NCBI GenBank assembly: GCA_017961015.1
Contig: JAGCYC010000026.1
Location: forward strand, 1 to 39,037
From: Bacteroidales bacterium
GTDB lineage: Bacteria > Bacteroidota > Bacteroidia > Bacteroidales > UBA932
DNA length: 39,037 bases
Direction: 5' to 3'
Made by a program: the position numbers and the translations under genes. The notes under the pieces were generated by a model, which had not been told where the DNA came from, made no database searches, and was given only the letters and a program-made list of their open reading frames with translations. This document shows, in pieces, positions 25,537 through 33,344 of this stretch (positions are counted from its first letter, which is position 1; each line of letters starts with the position of its first letter).

Positions 25537-26691
25537 GTGGAGCGCAGGATAGTCATAACGGGAAGCGGCGTGGTAAGCGCCCTCGGACTGGGGAAGGCAG
25601 CGAATGAGAAAGCCTTTGCCCAGGGACTCCGTGCCATTGCTCCCGTGCGCTACCTGAAGACTTCCCTGCTGGATTTCCCGGTAGGGGAGGTGCCTGCATC
25701 GGACGATGAGCTGATGCGCCTCTGCGGCGTTTCCGAGCGCATCCCGAGGGGCAGCCTCCTGTCTGTCCTGGCCCTTCGCGAGGCCCTTTCCGAGGCCGGT
25801 TTTGCCGATGGGGCAGGTATGCCCCTCATCAGCGGCACCACCGTCGGAGGTATGGACCTGAGCGAAGCCTCTTTCCCGGAATTCTCTTCCCTTCACGACT
25901 GCGGTGCGTCCACCGATGCCGCCGCGGATGTGGTAGGAGGCTTCGGCTACCGTACGACGCTTTCCACCGCCTGTTCATCGGCCGCCAACGCCCTGGCCTT
26001 CGGCGCAAGGCTTATACGCAGCGGCCTGGTGAAAAGGGTAGTGGCAGGAGGAGCCGAAAGCCTTTCCGACTATCATCTGCACGGCTTTGCCTCCCTGATG
26101 ATCCTGGACCGCGAACCCTGCCGTCCCTTCGACCTTGGCCGCGCCGGCCTGAACCTTGGCGAAGCCGCCGCCTTCCTTGTCCTGGAAAGCGAGGAAGCGG
26201 CCCTGGAGCGCGGTGTAAAGCCCCTTGCCCTGCTTGAAGGCTGGGGAAATGCCTGCGACGCCTATCACCAGACGGCCTCGTCGGAAAACGGCGAAGGCGC
26301 ATATCTGAGTATGCTCAAGGCCCTTGAATCGGCCGGCCTGAAGAGTTCGGACATAGATTATGTGAATGCCCACGGTACGGGAACGCCCAATAACGATGCC
26401 TCCGAAAGCGCCGCTCTCAGGCGCGTGTTCGGCGAGGTTCTGCCCCCGGTAAGTTCCACCAAGGCGCTCAGCGGGCATACTACCAGCGCTTCCGGCTCCC
26501 TGGAAGCCGTGTTCTGTATGATTGCCCTCAAGGAAGGTCTTATTCCCGCCCAGCAGGGCCTTTCCACTCCTGATCCGGCTTGCATCCTGCCGGTAACGGA
26601 AAGCCTTCACAGGCCTCTGAGGCATATCCTTTGCAATTCCTTCGGCTTCGGAGGAAACGATACTTCCCTCATAATAGGCCGATATGAATAA
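25537..26691 (+). CDS. Beta-ketoacyl-ACP synthase (second copy)
   Basis: A 384-residue FabF-like condensing enzyme with a complete active site: Cys146 in LSTACSSAAN, His279 in NAHGTGTPNND, and His314 with K309 in STKALSGHTTSASG. GFGGNDTSLI near the C-terminus is the usual loop. The GTG start directly follows the ACP stop. It is probably the main elongating ketosynthase, with the protein at 26684 in the place where a chain-length factor is usually encoded. It overlaps the next gene by eight bases. Confidence 0.92.
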   Translation: MERRIVITGSGVVSALGLGKAANEKAFAQGLRAIAPVRYLKTSLLDFPVGEVPASDDELMRLCGVSERIPRGSLLSVLALREALSEAGFADGAGMPLISGTTVGGMDLSEASFPEFSSLHDCGASTDAAADVVGGFGYRTTLSTACSSAANALAFGARLIRSGLVKRVVAGGAESLSDYHLHGFASLMILDREPCRPFDLGRAGLNLGEAAAFLVLESEEAALERGVKPLALLEGWGNACDAYHQTASSENGEGAYLSMLKALESAGLKSSDIDYVNAHGTGTPNNDASESAALRRVFGEVLPPVSSTKALSGHTTSASGSLEAVFCMIALKEGLIPAQQGLSTPDPACILPVTESLHRPLRHILCNSFGFGGNDTSLIIGRYE

Positions 26692-27235
26692 GCCGGTGTA
26701 CATACTCTCCCGCGTACAGCTGGGCCCCGAAGACCCGGACTTCCGCAGCGTGCTTACGCCTATGGAGGCCCGTCGTCTGGGACGTCTTCTCAAACGTGCG
26801 GTATGGACTTCCAGGACAGCCCTGGAACAGGCCGGAGTAAGCTGCCCCGATGCAGTGATTACCGCCACCGACTTCGGCGCCCTGAGCCAGTCCGAGGCCT
26901 TTCTGGAGGCCCTCAAGGACCCTGAAGGCTCGCCCAGGCCTACCCATTTTATGCAGTCCACCCACAATACGATAAGTTCGCTTATAGCTATGAACCTTCA
27001 CTGTCACGGCTATAACGCCACCTATTCCCACAGGGGGACTTCGCTTCAAAGTGCCCTTGCCGATGCCTGGATGCTCATCCAGGAAGGACAGGCCTCGACC
27101 GTGCTGGTGGGACAGTTCGACGAACCCTCGCGCTATAATCTGGAATCGGCCGATATCGCCCTTTCCCTGGTCCTTTCAGACCGGGGAGGCGAGGGTGCCG
27201 AGCTTCTGAAAAATCCTTTGGAGGAGCTGCTATGA
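26684..27235 (+). CDS. Ketosynthase-like protein lacking the catalytic residues (possible chain-length factor)
   Basis: A 183-residue protein resembling the N-terminal ketosynthase domain (PF13723-like) only. The segment RPTHFMQSTHNTISSLIAM (85-103) and the following HCHGYNATYSHRG mirror the region before the active-site nucleophile, but no Cys occupies that place and the C-terminal half with both histidines is absent. It is therefore unlikely to condense on its own. A parallel segment in the protein at 24604 suggests they are paralogues or form a pair. A role in chain-length control or in stabilising the adjacent ketosynthase is inferred from gene order. Confidence 0.8.
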   Translation: MNKPVYILSRVQLGPEDPDFRSVLTPMEARRLGRLLKRAVWTSRTALEQAGVSCPDAVITATDFGALSQSEAFLEALKDPEGSPRPTHFMQSTHNTISSLIAMNLHCHGYNATYSHRGTSLQSALADAWMLIQEGQASTVLVGQFDEPSRYNLESADIALSLVLSDRGGEGAELLKNPLEELL

Positions 27236-27591
27236 TTTGGAAAATTCTGCCTCTGGCGCTGCTTCAAAGCGCTTTTCTCTGTGCCACCCAGGTACTTCTG
27301 AAATTTGCCAGCCGTAGCATTTCGGCCTTTCAGTGGAAGTGGGCCTGGTGGCGCGACTGCCTGCTTACCAACTGGTGGCTGTTGGGAACAGGAGCCGCCG
27401 GACTGGTGGCTATGGTGCTGTGGGTGTATATCCTCAAGCATTTCCCTTTCGGAATAGCCTATCCCCTGAGCTGCCTGAGCTATGTCTTCGGCCTGCTGGC
27501 AGCTGCCTTTATCTTTAAGGAAAACGTTGCCTGGACCCAGTGGCTGGGCGTTTTCCTGGTTATGAGCGGTTGTATCCTGATTGCCCGATGA
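27232..27591 (+). CDS. Small EamA/SMR-type membrane transporter
   Basis: A 119-residue inner-membrane protein with four hydrophobic segments: about 4-22, 47-67, 71-92 and 98-117. The PFGIAYPLSCLSYVFGLLAA and FKENVAWTQWLGVFLVMSG stretches belong to the EamA/small multidrug resistance superfamily, in the size class of ArnE/ArnF half-flippases, which usually work as dimers. In this operon it may flip a lipid-linked intermediate or its glycosyl donor. The ATG overlaps the preceding stop, and its own stop overlaps the next ATG. Confidence 0.85.
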   Translation: MIWKILPLALLQSAFLCATQVLLKFASRSISAFQWKWAWWRDCLLTNWWLLGTGAAGLVAMVLWVYILKHFPFGIAYPLSCLSYVFGLLAAAFIFKENVAWTQWLGVFLVMSGCILIAR

Positions 27592-28112
27592 CACGACGCC
27601 CGAGCATATTCCTCTGCCTGCTTCTGAGCCTTCTGCCCCTTGCGGCCGCGGCCCAGGACAGCGGGCTGCTGGAAAGGATAGTAAGGGCCAACAGCCCTTC
27701 ATCGGCCCGGGCCGATTTTATCCAGCGCAGGCATTCTCCTCTGCTGGAGGGCGAACTCCTGAGCGAGGGCAGGCTGTACCTGCTTTCTCCCGACAAGCTG
27801 CGCTATGAGCAGACAAAGCCCGTTCAGAAGCTCAGCATCCTGGACGGAAGCGCTGCAAGAGGCCGTTTCCGTGTTCCTTCCTTCGACGATTTCGAGATAA
27901 GCCTGCTGCAGGACGGGAAGAAGCTCTCCCTGGTGATGGATCCCCGGCGCAGGGACCTCAGGCAGCTGTTTACGCGCGTGGTGCTGGAAGTGGATCCCTC
28001 AAGCCTGCTGGTTCAGAAGGTCCTTCTGCTGGGGCTTGACGGCAATTCCACTTTGCTGGAATTCAAGAATTTGCAGCTGGACGTACAGCTGGACGAATCT
28101 TTGTTTGAATGA
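27588..28112 (+). CDS. LolA-like outer membrane lipoprotein carrier
   Basis: Periplasmic protein of 174 residues with a signal peptide (MTRRPSIFLCLLLSLLPLAA, cleavage expected near residue 22). The mature part resembles LolA: repeated beta strands and the RYEQTKPVQKLSILDGS segment, typical of half-barrel lipid carriers. LolA-like proteins are regular members of aryl-polyene clusters, where they are believed to carry the product across the periplasm. The ATG at 27588 overlaps the stop of the transporter gene; an upstream ATG at 27540 would bury the signal peptide and is rejected. Confidence 0.88.
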   Translation: MTRRPSIFLCLLLSLLPLAAAAQDSGLLERIVRANSPSSARADFIQRRHSPLLEGELLSEGRLYLLSPDKLRYEQTKPVQKLSILDGSAARGRFRVPSFDDFEISLLQDGKKLSLVMDPRRRDLRQLFTRVVLEVDPSSLLVQKVLLLGLDGNSTLLEFKNLQLDVQLDESLFE

Positions 28113-29164
28113 TGCTGGAAGGTCTGTTATATACCGTCGGATCCCGTGAAAAAGGGACGGCAAGCCTGAGGCTTCTTCCCGGAAGTCCCGTTTATGCCGC
28201 CCATTTCCCGGACTATCCCATCACTCCCGGCGTCTGCCTTGTGGAAATAGCCAGGGAACTGATGGAAAAGGAGCTGGGCAGGCCGCTTTATCTGTCGGCC
28301 ATCCGTAAACTCAAGTTCCTTAAGCCGGTATTTCCCGGTGAAGAAGGGACGGAACTCAGCGTCGAGTTCTCGGAAAACGGTGCTTCCTTCTTCCTGGAGG
28401 GCAATTGCTGTGCAAGTTTTGAATGGTCCTTCCGTCCTGCAGATACCCTGGTGGTAATCCCCACCTACAACAATGAAGGGACTCTTGCCGATGTAATAGC
28501 GCGTGTAAGGGCCCAGGGACTGCCCATCTGCGTGGTGGATGACGGCAGCACAGACTCCACCGCCAGTATCCTCAAGGGAGAAAAGGACGTGAGGGTACTA
28601 AGGCACAGTGTAAACCAGGGCAAGGGCGCTGCGCTCAAGACGGCCTTCAAGGCAGCCCGTGACTGGGGCTTCGACTATGTCCTTAGCCTTGATGCCGACG
28701 GTCAGCATTTCCCCGAGGATATACCGGGAATACTGGACAGCAGGGGTCCGGGAAAGCTCATTGTGGGCAGCCGCAATATCAATGCCGATGGAATGGCCGT
28801 GTCCAGCAGCTTTGCGAACCGCTTCTCCAATTTCTGGTTTATGCTGTACACGCTTAATAAACTGAGCGATACCCAGACCGGTTTCAGACTGTACAGCCTG
28901 AGGGACCTGCCGTCGCTGAGCCTGGTGACATCACGTTACGAGGCCGAGCTTGCCCTCCTGGTGCTGAGCGCCTGGAAGGGTGTAAAACTGGAAAGCGTTC
29001 CAGTGAAGGTTGTCTATCCGGAAAACCGGGTATCACATTTCCACCCGGTGAAAGACTTTGCGAGGATTTCCCTCCTGAACACCGTCCTCCTTCCCATAAC
29101 CCTGCTTTACGGCTATCCCAGGATGCTACTGGGCAGGCTGTTCGGCAGGCGAAGGGCGGACTGA
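28109..29164 (+). CDS. Hotdog dehydratase domain fused to family 2 glycosyltransferase
   Basis: A 351-residue two-domain protein. Residues 1-110 form an ApeI/FabZ-like hotdog domain with the catalytic-type His in AAHFPDYPITPG (H32) and Glu in CLVEIA (E46). Residues from about 113 form a dolichyl-phosphate-mannose-synthase-like GT-A domain: VVIPTYNNEGT (115-125), DDGSTDST (144-151), the DxD motif in LDADGQH (194-200) and DTQTGFRLYS. The fused pairing suggests that the acyl chain and a sugar-phosphate step are processed together. It is the last gene of the operon and overlaps the convergent phosphodiesterase gene by 39 bases. The sugar and acceptor are unknown. Confidence 0.88.
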   Translation: MMLEGLLYTVGSREKGTASLRLLPGSPVYAAHFPDYPITPGVCLVEIARELMEKELGRPLYLSAIRKLKFLKPVFPGEEGTELSVEFSENGASFFLEGNCCASFEWSFRPADTLVVIPTYNNEGTLADVIARVRAQGLPICVVDDGSTDSTASILKGEKDVRVLRHSVNQGKGAALKTAFKAARDWGFDYVLSLDADGQHFPEDIPGILDSRGPGKLIVGSRNINADGMAVSSSFANRFSNFWFMLYTLNKLSDTQTGFRLYSLRDLPSLSLVTSRYEAELALLVLSAWKGVKLESVPVKVVYPENRVSHFHPVKDFARISLLNTVLLPITLLYGYPRMLLGRLFGRRRAD

Positions 29165-30352
29165 GGGCTTCAGGGCCGGCAGCAGTTCTTCCAGTGAACC
29201 GTCATTCGGAGCAGGTTCCACTCCAAGCAGATAACACATAAGCTCATAGACACTTACGTTCCTGAACGAGGGAATGGTGGTGCCGCGCAGAAAATCCGGT
29301 CCGGTGGCCCTGAACATAGTCTGCATATCGGGCTCGGAGGGGAAATAACCGTGGCCGCCGCGGAGTGTCCGGGGATGCTCGGTGAAACGCCAGCCAAGAT
29401 CAGGAGCCACTATTATGTCACCCAGCCTGGGGCTGGTGCCGTAGTTGAGTTCGGCCGGTACTTCTTCCTTTTTCCATACATTCAGGTGCTCCACGCCGCT
29501 CAGGGCGTTCAGGATGGAGTCGCGGCAGGCCTCGTTTGTGCTGAATATGCTGGTGGGGGTTCCGGTGACCACCCGGGTGGCCCATTCCTGTTTTATGTAT
29601 TTGGAAGGGGAAATGCAGCGCTCCGGGCTGATGGATGTCATACCGTGGTCGGAGAGCACTATCAGGTCTATCTTATCGGCATAGGGGAGGTCCTCAAGGC
29701 CTTTCAGGAGCAGGCCCAGCATCTTGTCCACGCGGCGCACTGCCCTTGCGGTCTTGCGGTGACGGGGGCCGAAGGCGTGGCCGGTATGGTCGGGCTCGTT
29801 GAAGTAGAGCATCACCAGGCGGGGCCTGTCGGCTTCTGGGAGTTTGAGAAGGTCCAGAGTCCTTTCCACCCTTTTCTCGAAAGAAAGGATTTCGTAGCTT
29901 ACATACTTGCTGTAATAGCGTGGCAGCGAGCCGTTTATAAGGTATTCACTGCCCACCCAGTAGGTTACGCCGGCAATCAGGCCCTGCCTTTGGACTGTGG
30001 TCCAGATGGGTTCGCCAAGATAAAAGTAACCGTTCACCTTTTCCTTGCTGCCCATCGTATAGAGCGTATTGTGCTCGCTGTCCCAGAAAGCGTTGTTCAC
30101 CAGTCCGTTGTGGTCGGGGACCAGTCCGGTGGCCATTGCATAGTGGTTGGGAAAGGTGGAAGCCGGATAGGAGGGCAGCATCACGGAGCTCACCCCTTCA
30201 CGGGCCATACGGTCAAGATTCGGCGTATGGTACCACTTTGTGTAGTCGTGGCGGAAGCCGTCCATTGAAACGACAACCACATAGCGGTCGCGTATCTGGG
30301 CCTGTGCAAGGCCGCACAGCAGGATAAGGAGCAGGGATAGCAGGCGTTTCAT
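29126..30352 (-). CDS. Type I phosphodiesterase/nucleotide pyrophosphatase
   Basis: Exported hydrolase of the alkaline phosphatase superfamily, 408 residues with a signal peptide (MKRLLSLLLILLCGLAQA). The nucleophile Thr lies in YPASTFPNHYA, with metal ligands in VVSMDGFRHDY near residue 33, EPDHTGHAFGP around 190 and VLSDHGM around 233. It resembles eukaryotic ENPP proteins and probably cleaves nucleotide or phosphodiester substrates in the periplasm. The C-terminus, about 15 residues rich in Pro, Ser and Glu, overlaps the convergent glycosyltransferase gene by 39 bases. Upstream lies the terminator of the beta-barrel gene, and no clear promoter box was seen. Confidence 0.92.
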   Translation of the reverse strand: MKRLLSLLLILLCGLAQAQIRDRYVVVVSMDGFRHDYTKWYHTPNLDRMAREGVSSVMLPSYPASTFPNHYAMATGLVPDHNGLVNNAFWDSEHNTLYTMGSKEKVNGYFYLGEPIWTTVQRQGLIAGVTYWVGSEYLINGSLPRYYSKYVSYEILSFEKRVERTLDLLKLPEADRPRLVMLYFNEPDHTGHAFGPRHRKTARAVRRVDKMLGLLLKGLEDLPYADKIDLIVLSDHGMTSISPERCISPSKYIKQEWATRVVTGTPTSIFSTNEACRDSILNALSGVEHLNVWKKEEVPAELNYGTSPRLGDIIVAPDLGWRFTEHPRTLRGGHGYFPSEPDMQTMFRATGPDFLRGTTIPSFRNVSVYELMCYLLGVEPAPNDGSLEELLPALKPSVRPSPAEQPAQ

Positions 30353-30367
30353 CTGTGTCGGGGAATA

Positions 30368-30407
30368 GAAAAAGGCCGCGCCGTGTGAAATAGCGGAGCG
30401 GCCTTTT
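30368..30407 (-). terminator. Rho-independent terminator after the beta-barrel gene
   Basis: Ten-base perfect arms AAAAGGCCGC (30370-30379) and GCGGCCTTTT (30398-30407). On the reverse strand the stem is followed by a T-rich run. It ends the lipoprotein/beta-barrel unit 15 bases after the stop at 30423. Confidence 0.8.
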
Positions 30408-30422
30408 GATTGAACTTATCTG

Positions 30423-31388
30423 TTAGAGATAGTAGTTGAGGCTTAAACGGAGGCCGAAGTTGTCGGTGCCGTAAAGGATGCCGGTGGAACCGGGGCTCAC
30501 CAGCTTGTTGTACTCGATTACACTGCCTTCGTCGGAACCGCCCTGGACTGCCATAGTGGTGAAACCTTCGTAGGTGGTGTAGGTCTGGGGCTGGAAGAGC
30601 AGCATTACGGGAGTGAAGGTGAGGGCTGCGCCAAGGGACATCTGTCCGGCGAAGAACCATTCCACGCCCATATCGATAGAGATACCCAGAGCGTTGGTAT
30701 AACCGACGTTGAAGCGTTTCAGGGGACGGGCATAGGTGATGCCGAGATGACCGACGGGAGCACCGTCGTTAAGGCTGTCGGCAACCTTGTTACCGCCTTC
30801 CAGTTTCTGGGTGTAGGCAGTGCTGGTAGGTACGTTGCCGTTCCAGTCCTTGTTGAAGGGGTTGCCGTATTTGAAGTCCATCGAACCGCCGGCGATAGCA
30901 TAGAGGACGCCGATGGAAGCATTGAACTTGAGGGGACCGTTGCCCTTGATCATTTCCAGGGCCAGGCCCAGGGAGGCGGCGTTCAGTTTGGAGCTCACCT
31001 GGTCCACTACCTTATTCTCGGATACGGGGCTCAGATAATGGGAATAGTCGTCCTGGACATAGTCCTTCTGGTTGATTATGCTGCCGGTGATACCCAGCTG
31101 GGCACGCAGTGCAACGCTCTCGGACATATGGAAGCGCAGTTTGAAGGAAGCTACGGGATCCTTGGAAAGGATGTACATCTGGGCAGGGACATCTCCAAGA
31201 TCCTTCGTCCAAGCGCCGGAGAAGGCTCCGTCTTCGGGTTTCCACTTGCTCTCGGCAAAAGCGGTCATAGGGTTTACATTTACGCCGAAGGATATGTCGC
31301 CGGCTTTGATTTCGGTCTTTTTCCCCTGGGCGAAAGCGCTCGTGAGGCTAAGGAGCACGATGGTGCTTACAAGAATGAACTTTTTCAT
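30423..31388 (-). CDS. Outer membrane beta-barrel protein, small
   Basis: A 321-residue exported protein with a signal peptide (MKKFILVSTIVLLSLTSAFA) and alternating hydrophobic/polar strands throughout the mature part (FGVNVNPMTAFAES, FKLRFHMSESVALRAQLGI, AASLGLALEMI, GLRLSLNYYL). It ends in a C-terminal aromatic/Leu signature (YYL) typical of outer membrane barrels. It is not a SusC/SusD or TonB receptor: the length is too short and no plug domain is present. A role as a small porin or structural barrel is inferred. Its start is 21 bases after the stop of the lipoprotein gene, so they are cotranscribed. Confidence 0.82.
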   Translation of the reverse strand: MKKFILVSTIVLLSLTSAFAQGKKTEIKAGDISFGVNVNPMTAFAESKWKPEDGAFSGAWTKDLGDVPAQMYILSKDPVASFKLRFHMSESVALRAQLGITGSIINQKDYVQDDYSHYLSPVSENKVVDQVSSKLNAASLGLALEMIKGNGPLKFNASIGVLYAIAGGSMDFKYGNPFNKDWNGNVPTSTAYTQKLEGGNKVADSLNDGAPVGHLGITYARPLKRFNVGYTNALGISIDMGVEWFFAGQMSLGAALTFTPVMLLFQPQTYTTYEGFTTMAVQGGSDEGSVIEYNKLVSPGSTGILYGTDNFGLRLSLNYYL

Positions 31389-31409
31389 GGCTGTAAATAT
31401 TTCTGAGCG

Positions 31410-31811
31410 CTATAGTTTCTTGGTTTTGATAGTCAGCAGTTCGGTCTCATCACCTGCCTTGACGGTGCTGAAGGAGGTTGCACTGTTGGGCTTTCCGAAG
31501 CGCATTCCGGCGACGGAAATCTCGTCTTCCACCATCTGGATGCTGCCGGAGAAACCGGCCTTGCCATTGCAGGGGATTTCTTCCTTGAATTTGCCGTCAC
31601 TGTCGGTGACGGTCGTGATCTTGGTTACAGGTGAGCCGGAAGAGATGGAAATCTCTACGGCCACACCGGGAATGCCGTTTGTGTTTTCCGGATACTGAAC
31701 CTGTCCCCTTACGGTTACAGTGTACTTGTAGTCCAGCTTGGTGGGACTTACCTTAGTGCATGCAGTCAGGGCAAGTAAGACGCACGCGAAGGCCAATGCA
31801 AGTTTTTTCAT
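31410..31811 (-). CDS. Lipoprotein with carboxypeptidase-regulatory-like domain
   Basis: A 133-residue lipoprotein. The signal peptide ends in a lipobox LTAC (Cys18). The mature part contains an Ig-like beta-sandwich of the carboxypeptidase regulatory-like type, recognisable by VTVRGQVQYPENTNGIPGVAVEISISSG followed by VTDSDGKFKEEI. Such domains are common in Bacteroidetes surface proteins. It lies directly upstream of the beta-barrel gene in the same unit, so a surface-exposed partner of that barrel is a reasonable guess. Function unknown. Confidence 0.82.
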   Translation of the reverse strand: MKKLALAFACVLLALTACTKVSPTKLDYKYTVTVRGQVQYPENTNGIPGVAVEISISSGSPVTKITTVTDSDGKFKEEIPCNGKAGFSGSIQMVEDEISVAGMRFGKPNSATSFSTVKAGDETELLTIKTKKL

Positions 31812-31847
31812 AAGCAGAAATATTTAAGGTTTATCTGTTTCGACACT

Positions 31848-31879
31848 CAAAGATAAAAAAAAGATACAAGCGGAGCAAA
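31848..31879 (-). promoter_or_regulatory. Promoter of the lipoprotein/beta-barrel operon
   Basis: Reverse-strand -7 box TATCTTTG (31855-31848) and -33 TTTG (31879-31876) are separated by 20 bp, a complete Bacteroidetes promoter. The start codon of the lipoprotein gene is 36 bases downstream. The surrounding bases 31812-31893 are AT-rich. Confidence 0.75.
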
Positions 31880-31893
31880 TAATAAAAACAAAA

Positions 31894-33282
31894 TCAGTCC
31901 TCGGGAGCGAACATAGGGTCCCAGGCCGGCAGCAGGACGGGTTTCTGCTCCATAAGCTTCAGGACATCGGCTCCGGCATAGTTCTTCCTGACCACCAGGC
32001 GGAACATATACTCGTCAAACCAGCTGTCAGTCATTATTATATTGCCCTTGTAGCCGCTGCTGTCGCCCCAGCTGTTCTCCACCATCCATTTTACTGGTTT
32101 TGAATCCCGGATGTCCACGGCGATGAGGGTCATCGCGTGGGTGGAACCGCTGTCGTGGGTGAGGATGCGCTCCTTCTTGTCCATTGTGAACGGGACGCCC
32201 AGAAGGGAGGAGTAGTCAAAATTGTCGGGATTGGCTACGCCCTTCTTGCGGTCCAGGAACTTGCCCACGTCGCAGGAGAAGTACAGGGCGGTGCCGTCCT
32301 TGATGGAGGCTATGGCCATTTTCTTGATGTCCTCCATCGGCAGATTCAGATAAATCCAGTTCTGCCCGTCATAGACGTGACGGTCGCAGTCTATCTCGTA
32401 AACCTTACCGTAGGGGACGGCAGGGTTGTTCATCACCATAATGTAATTGTTCTCCAGGTCGTCGCCCAGGAACTCGCGGTAGAACTCCAGCGGTGTGTAC
32501 TCTTTTGCGGGAGCGGCAATCTCGCCCTTGGCGTTGTAGCGGGTCCAGCTGAAGCTCTTGGGAGGCGTTCCAAGGCAGAGGGCGAGCACGCGGTACACCT
32601 GCGTGAGGATTTCCTCCTTGCGCTGCTGCAGCTGCTTTTCCGGAGTCTCCCTGAGACGCAGCCCGCCTTCGCGCAGGAGGGCTCTCAGGCGCGAGCGCAT
32701 CTGGGCGGTGTTGTTGGCCGAATAGGTCTCGGCCATAGCCTCGGAGGGCACTACGCCGTACTTCATTATAAGGTTGGCCACGCCGGTGAACTGTCCGCCG
32801 TCACCGATGGGGTTGGCGAAGAGCCAGTCCACCTTGCGGTTGTCCATAGGCAGTTTACGGGTGTCGATGACGCTCTGGAGGAAGAGGTTGGACTTTTCCA
32901 GCTGGTCGTAGAAGAAGAGATAGTTCTGCGAGAAGGTGAAGTTCCCCAGTCCGTGTTCGCGTATCATCTGCGCGCGGAGCACGTTCAGGCCGGTGAAAAG
33001 CCAGCATCGGCCCGAAGAGCGCTGGTCCGTATGGCCCTTGGTAGGGACTATGTCGGAAAAATGGGTGTCTGTCATCGCAGCCTCGTCGGCCGATGCGGCA
33101 AGGACATTGATAGCCGTGCCGGCAAGGGCGTTGCGGAGGGCCTTGTCCGTGGCGTTTCCTTCGAAGGAGGCTTCAAGGCGGGAAAGCAGTTCTGCCGATA
33201 TGCCTCCGTCCGGGCTGGTCTTCTGGCCGTTTGCGGCAAAGGCGGCAAGCAGGCCGATAGCTAAAAGAACAGTACGTTTCAT
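31894..33282 (-). CDS. Exported C1-family cysteine peptidase (bleomycin hydrolase/PepC-like)
   Basis: A 462-residue papain-fold peptidase of the C1B (bleomycin hydrolase/aminopeptidase C) group. The oxyanion-hole Gln and nucleophile Cys lie in DQRSSGRCWLFTG (Q87, C93), the active-site His in STHAMTL and the Asn in VENSWGD. The N-terminal 19 residues (MKRTVLLAIGLLAAFAANG) are a signal peptide, unlike the cytoplasmic PepC, which supports a periplasmic or secreted role. The ATG at 33282 is chosen because it starts the signal peptide; the longer frame to 33336 would put 18 residues in front of it. It probably trims peptides for nutrition. Confidence 0.9.
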   Translation of the reverse strand: MKRTVLLAIGLLAAFAANGQKTSPDGGISAELLSRLEASFEGNATDKALRNALAGTAINVLAASADEAAMTDTHFSDIVPTKGHTDQRSSGRCWLFTGLNVLRAQMIREHGLGNFTFSQNYLFFYDQLEKSNLFLQSVIDTRKLPMDNRKVDWLFANPIGDGGQFTGVANLIMKYGVVPSEAMAETYSANNTAQMRSRLRALLREGGLRLRETPEKQLQQRKEEILTQVYRVLALCLGTPPKSFSWTRYNAKGEIAAPAKEYTPLEFYREFLGDDLENNYIMVMNNPAVPYGKVYEIDCDRHVYDGQNWIYLNLPMEDIKKMAIASIKDGTALYFSCDVGKFLDRKKGVANPDNFDYSSLLGVPFTMDKKERILTHDSGSTHAMTLIAVDIRDSKPVKWMVENSWGDSSGYKGNIIMTDSWFDEYMFRLVVRKNYAGADVLKLMEQKPVLLPAWDPMFAPED

Positions 33283-33285
33283 TCC

Positions 33286-33322
33286 AAAAAAAAATTCGTA
33301 ACCTTGCGAAGTTACGAATTTT
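33286..33322 (-). terminator. Terminator of spt, overlapping the promoter of the C1 peptidase gene
   Basis: Perfect 12-bp arms AAAATTCGTAAC (33291-33302) and GTTACGAATTTT (33311-33322) around the loop CTTGCGAA. On the reverse strand the stem is followed by nine T (33294-33286). The hairpin ends only four bases before the peptidase start codon, and the -7 box of that gene lies within it (see the promoter entry). The stem is AT-rich, so termination strength is uncertain. Confidence 0.65.
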
Positions 33323-33337
33323 CTGTCAATATGCAAA
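33307..33337 (-). promoter_or_regulatory. Probable promoter of the C1 peptidase gene
   Basis: Reverse-strand -33 TTTG (33337-33334) and a near-consensus -7 TAACTTCG (33314-33307) are separated by 19 bp. The -7 element covers the loop and inner arm of the terminator palindrome, and the -33 lies just beyond the spt stop codon. The predicted leader is about 20 bases. Confidence 0.5.
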
Positions 33338-33344
33338 CCGGCGC

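Noticed and set aside
24379-25896. A 505-codon reverse-strand frame with hydrophobic Ala/Val/Phe repeats that look like membrane segments
   Set aside because: The hydrophobic repeats are the complement of the His/Cys/Gly/Glu tail at 25102-25260, and the frame runs antisense through four forward genes.
29351-30268. A 305-codon forward frame opposite the phosphodiesterase gene
   Set aside because: The reverse-strand protein carries all metal and nucleophile motifs of its family, so the forward frame is a shadow.
32137-33264. A 375-codon forward frame opposite the C1 peptidase gene
   Set aside because: The reverse-strand gene has a signal peptide and the complete Cys-His-Asn active site; the forward frame has no recognisable feature.
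31894-33282. A gingipain- or clostripain-type secreted protease
   Set aside because: The DQRSSGRCW, STHAMTL and VENSWG motifs belong to the C1B papain-fold bleomycin hydrolase group, not to the caspase-like gingipain fold.
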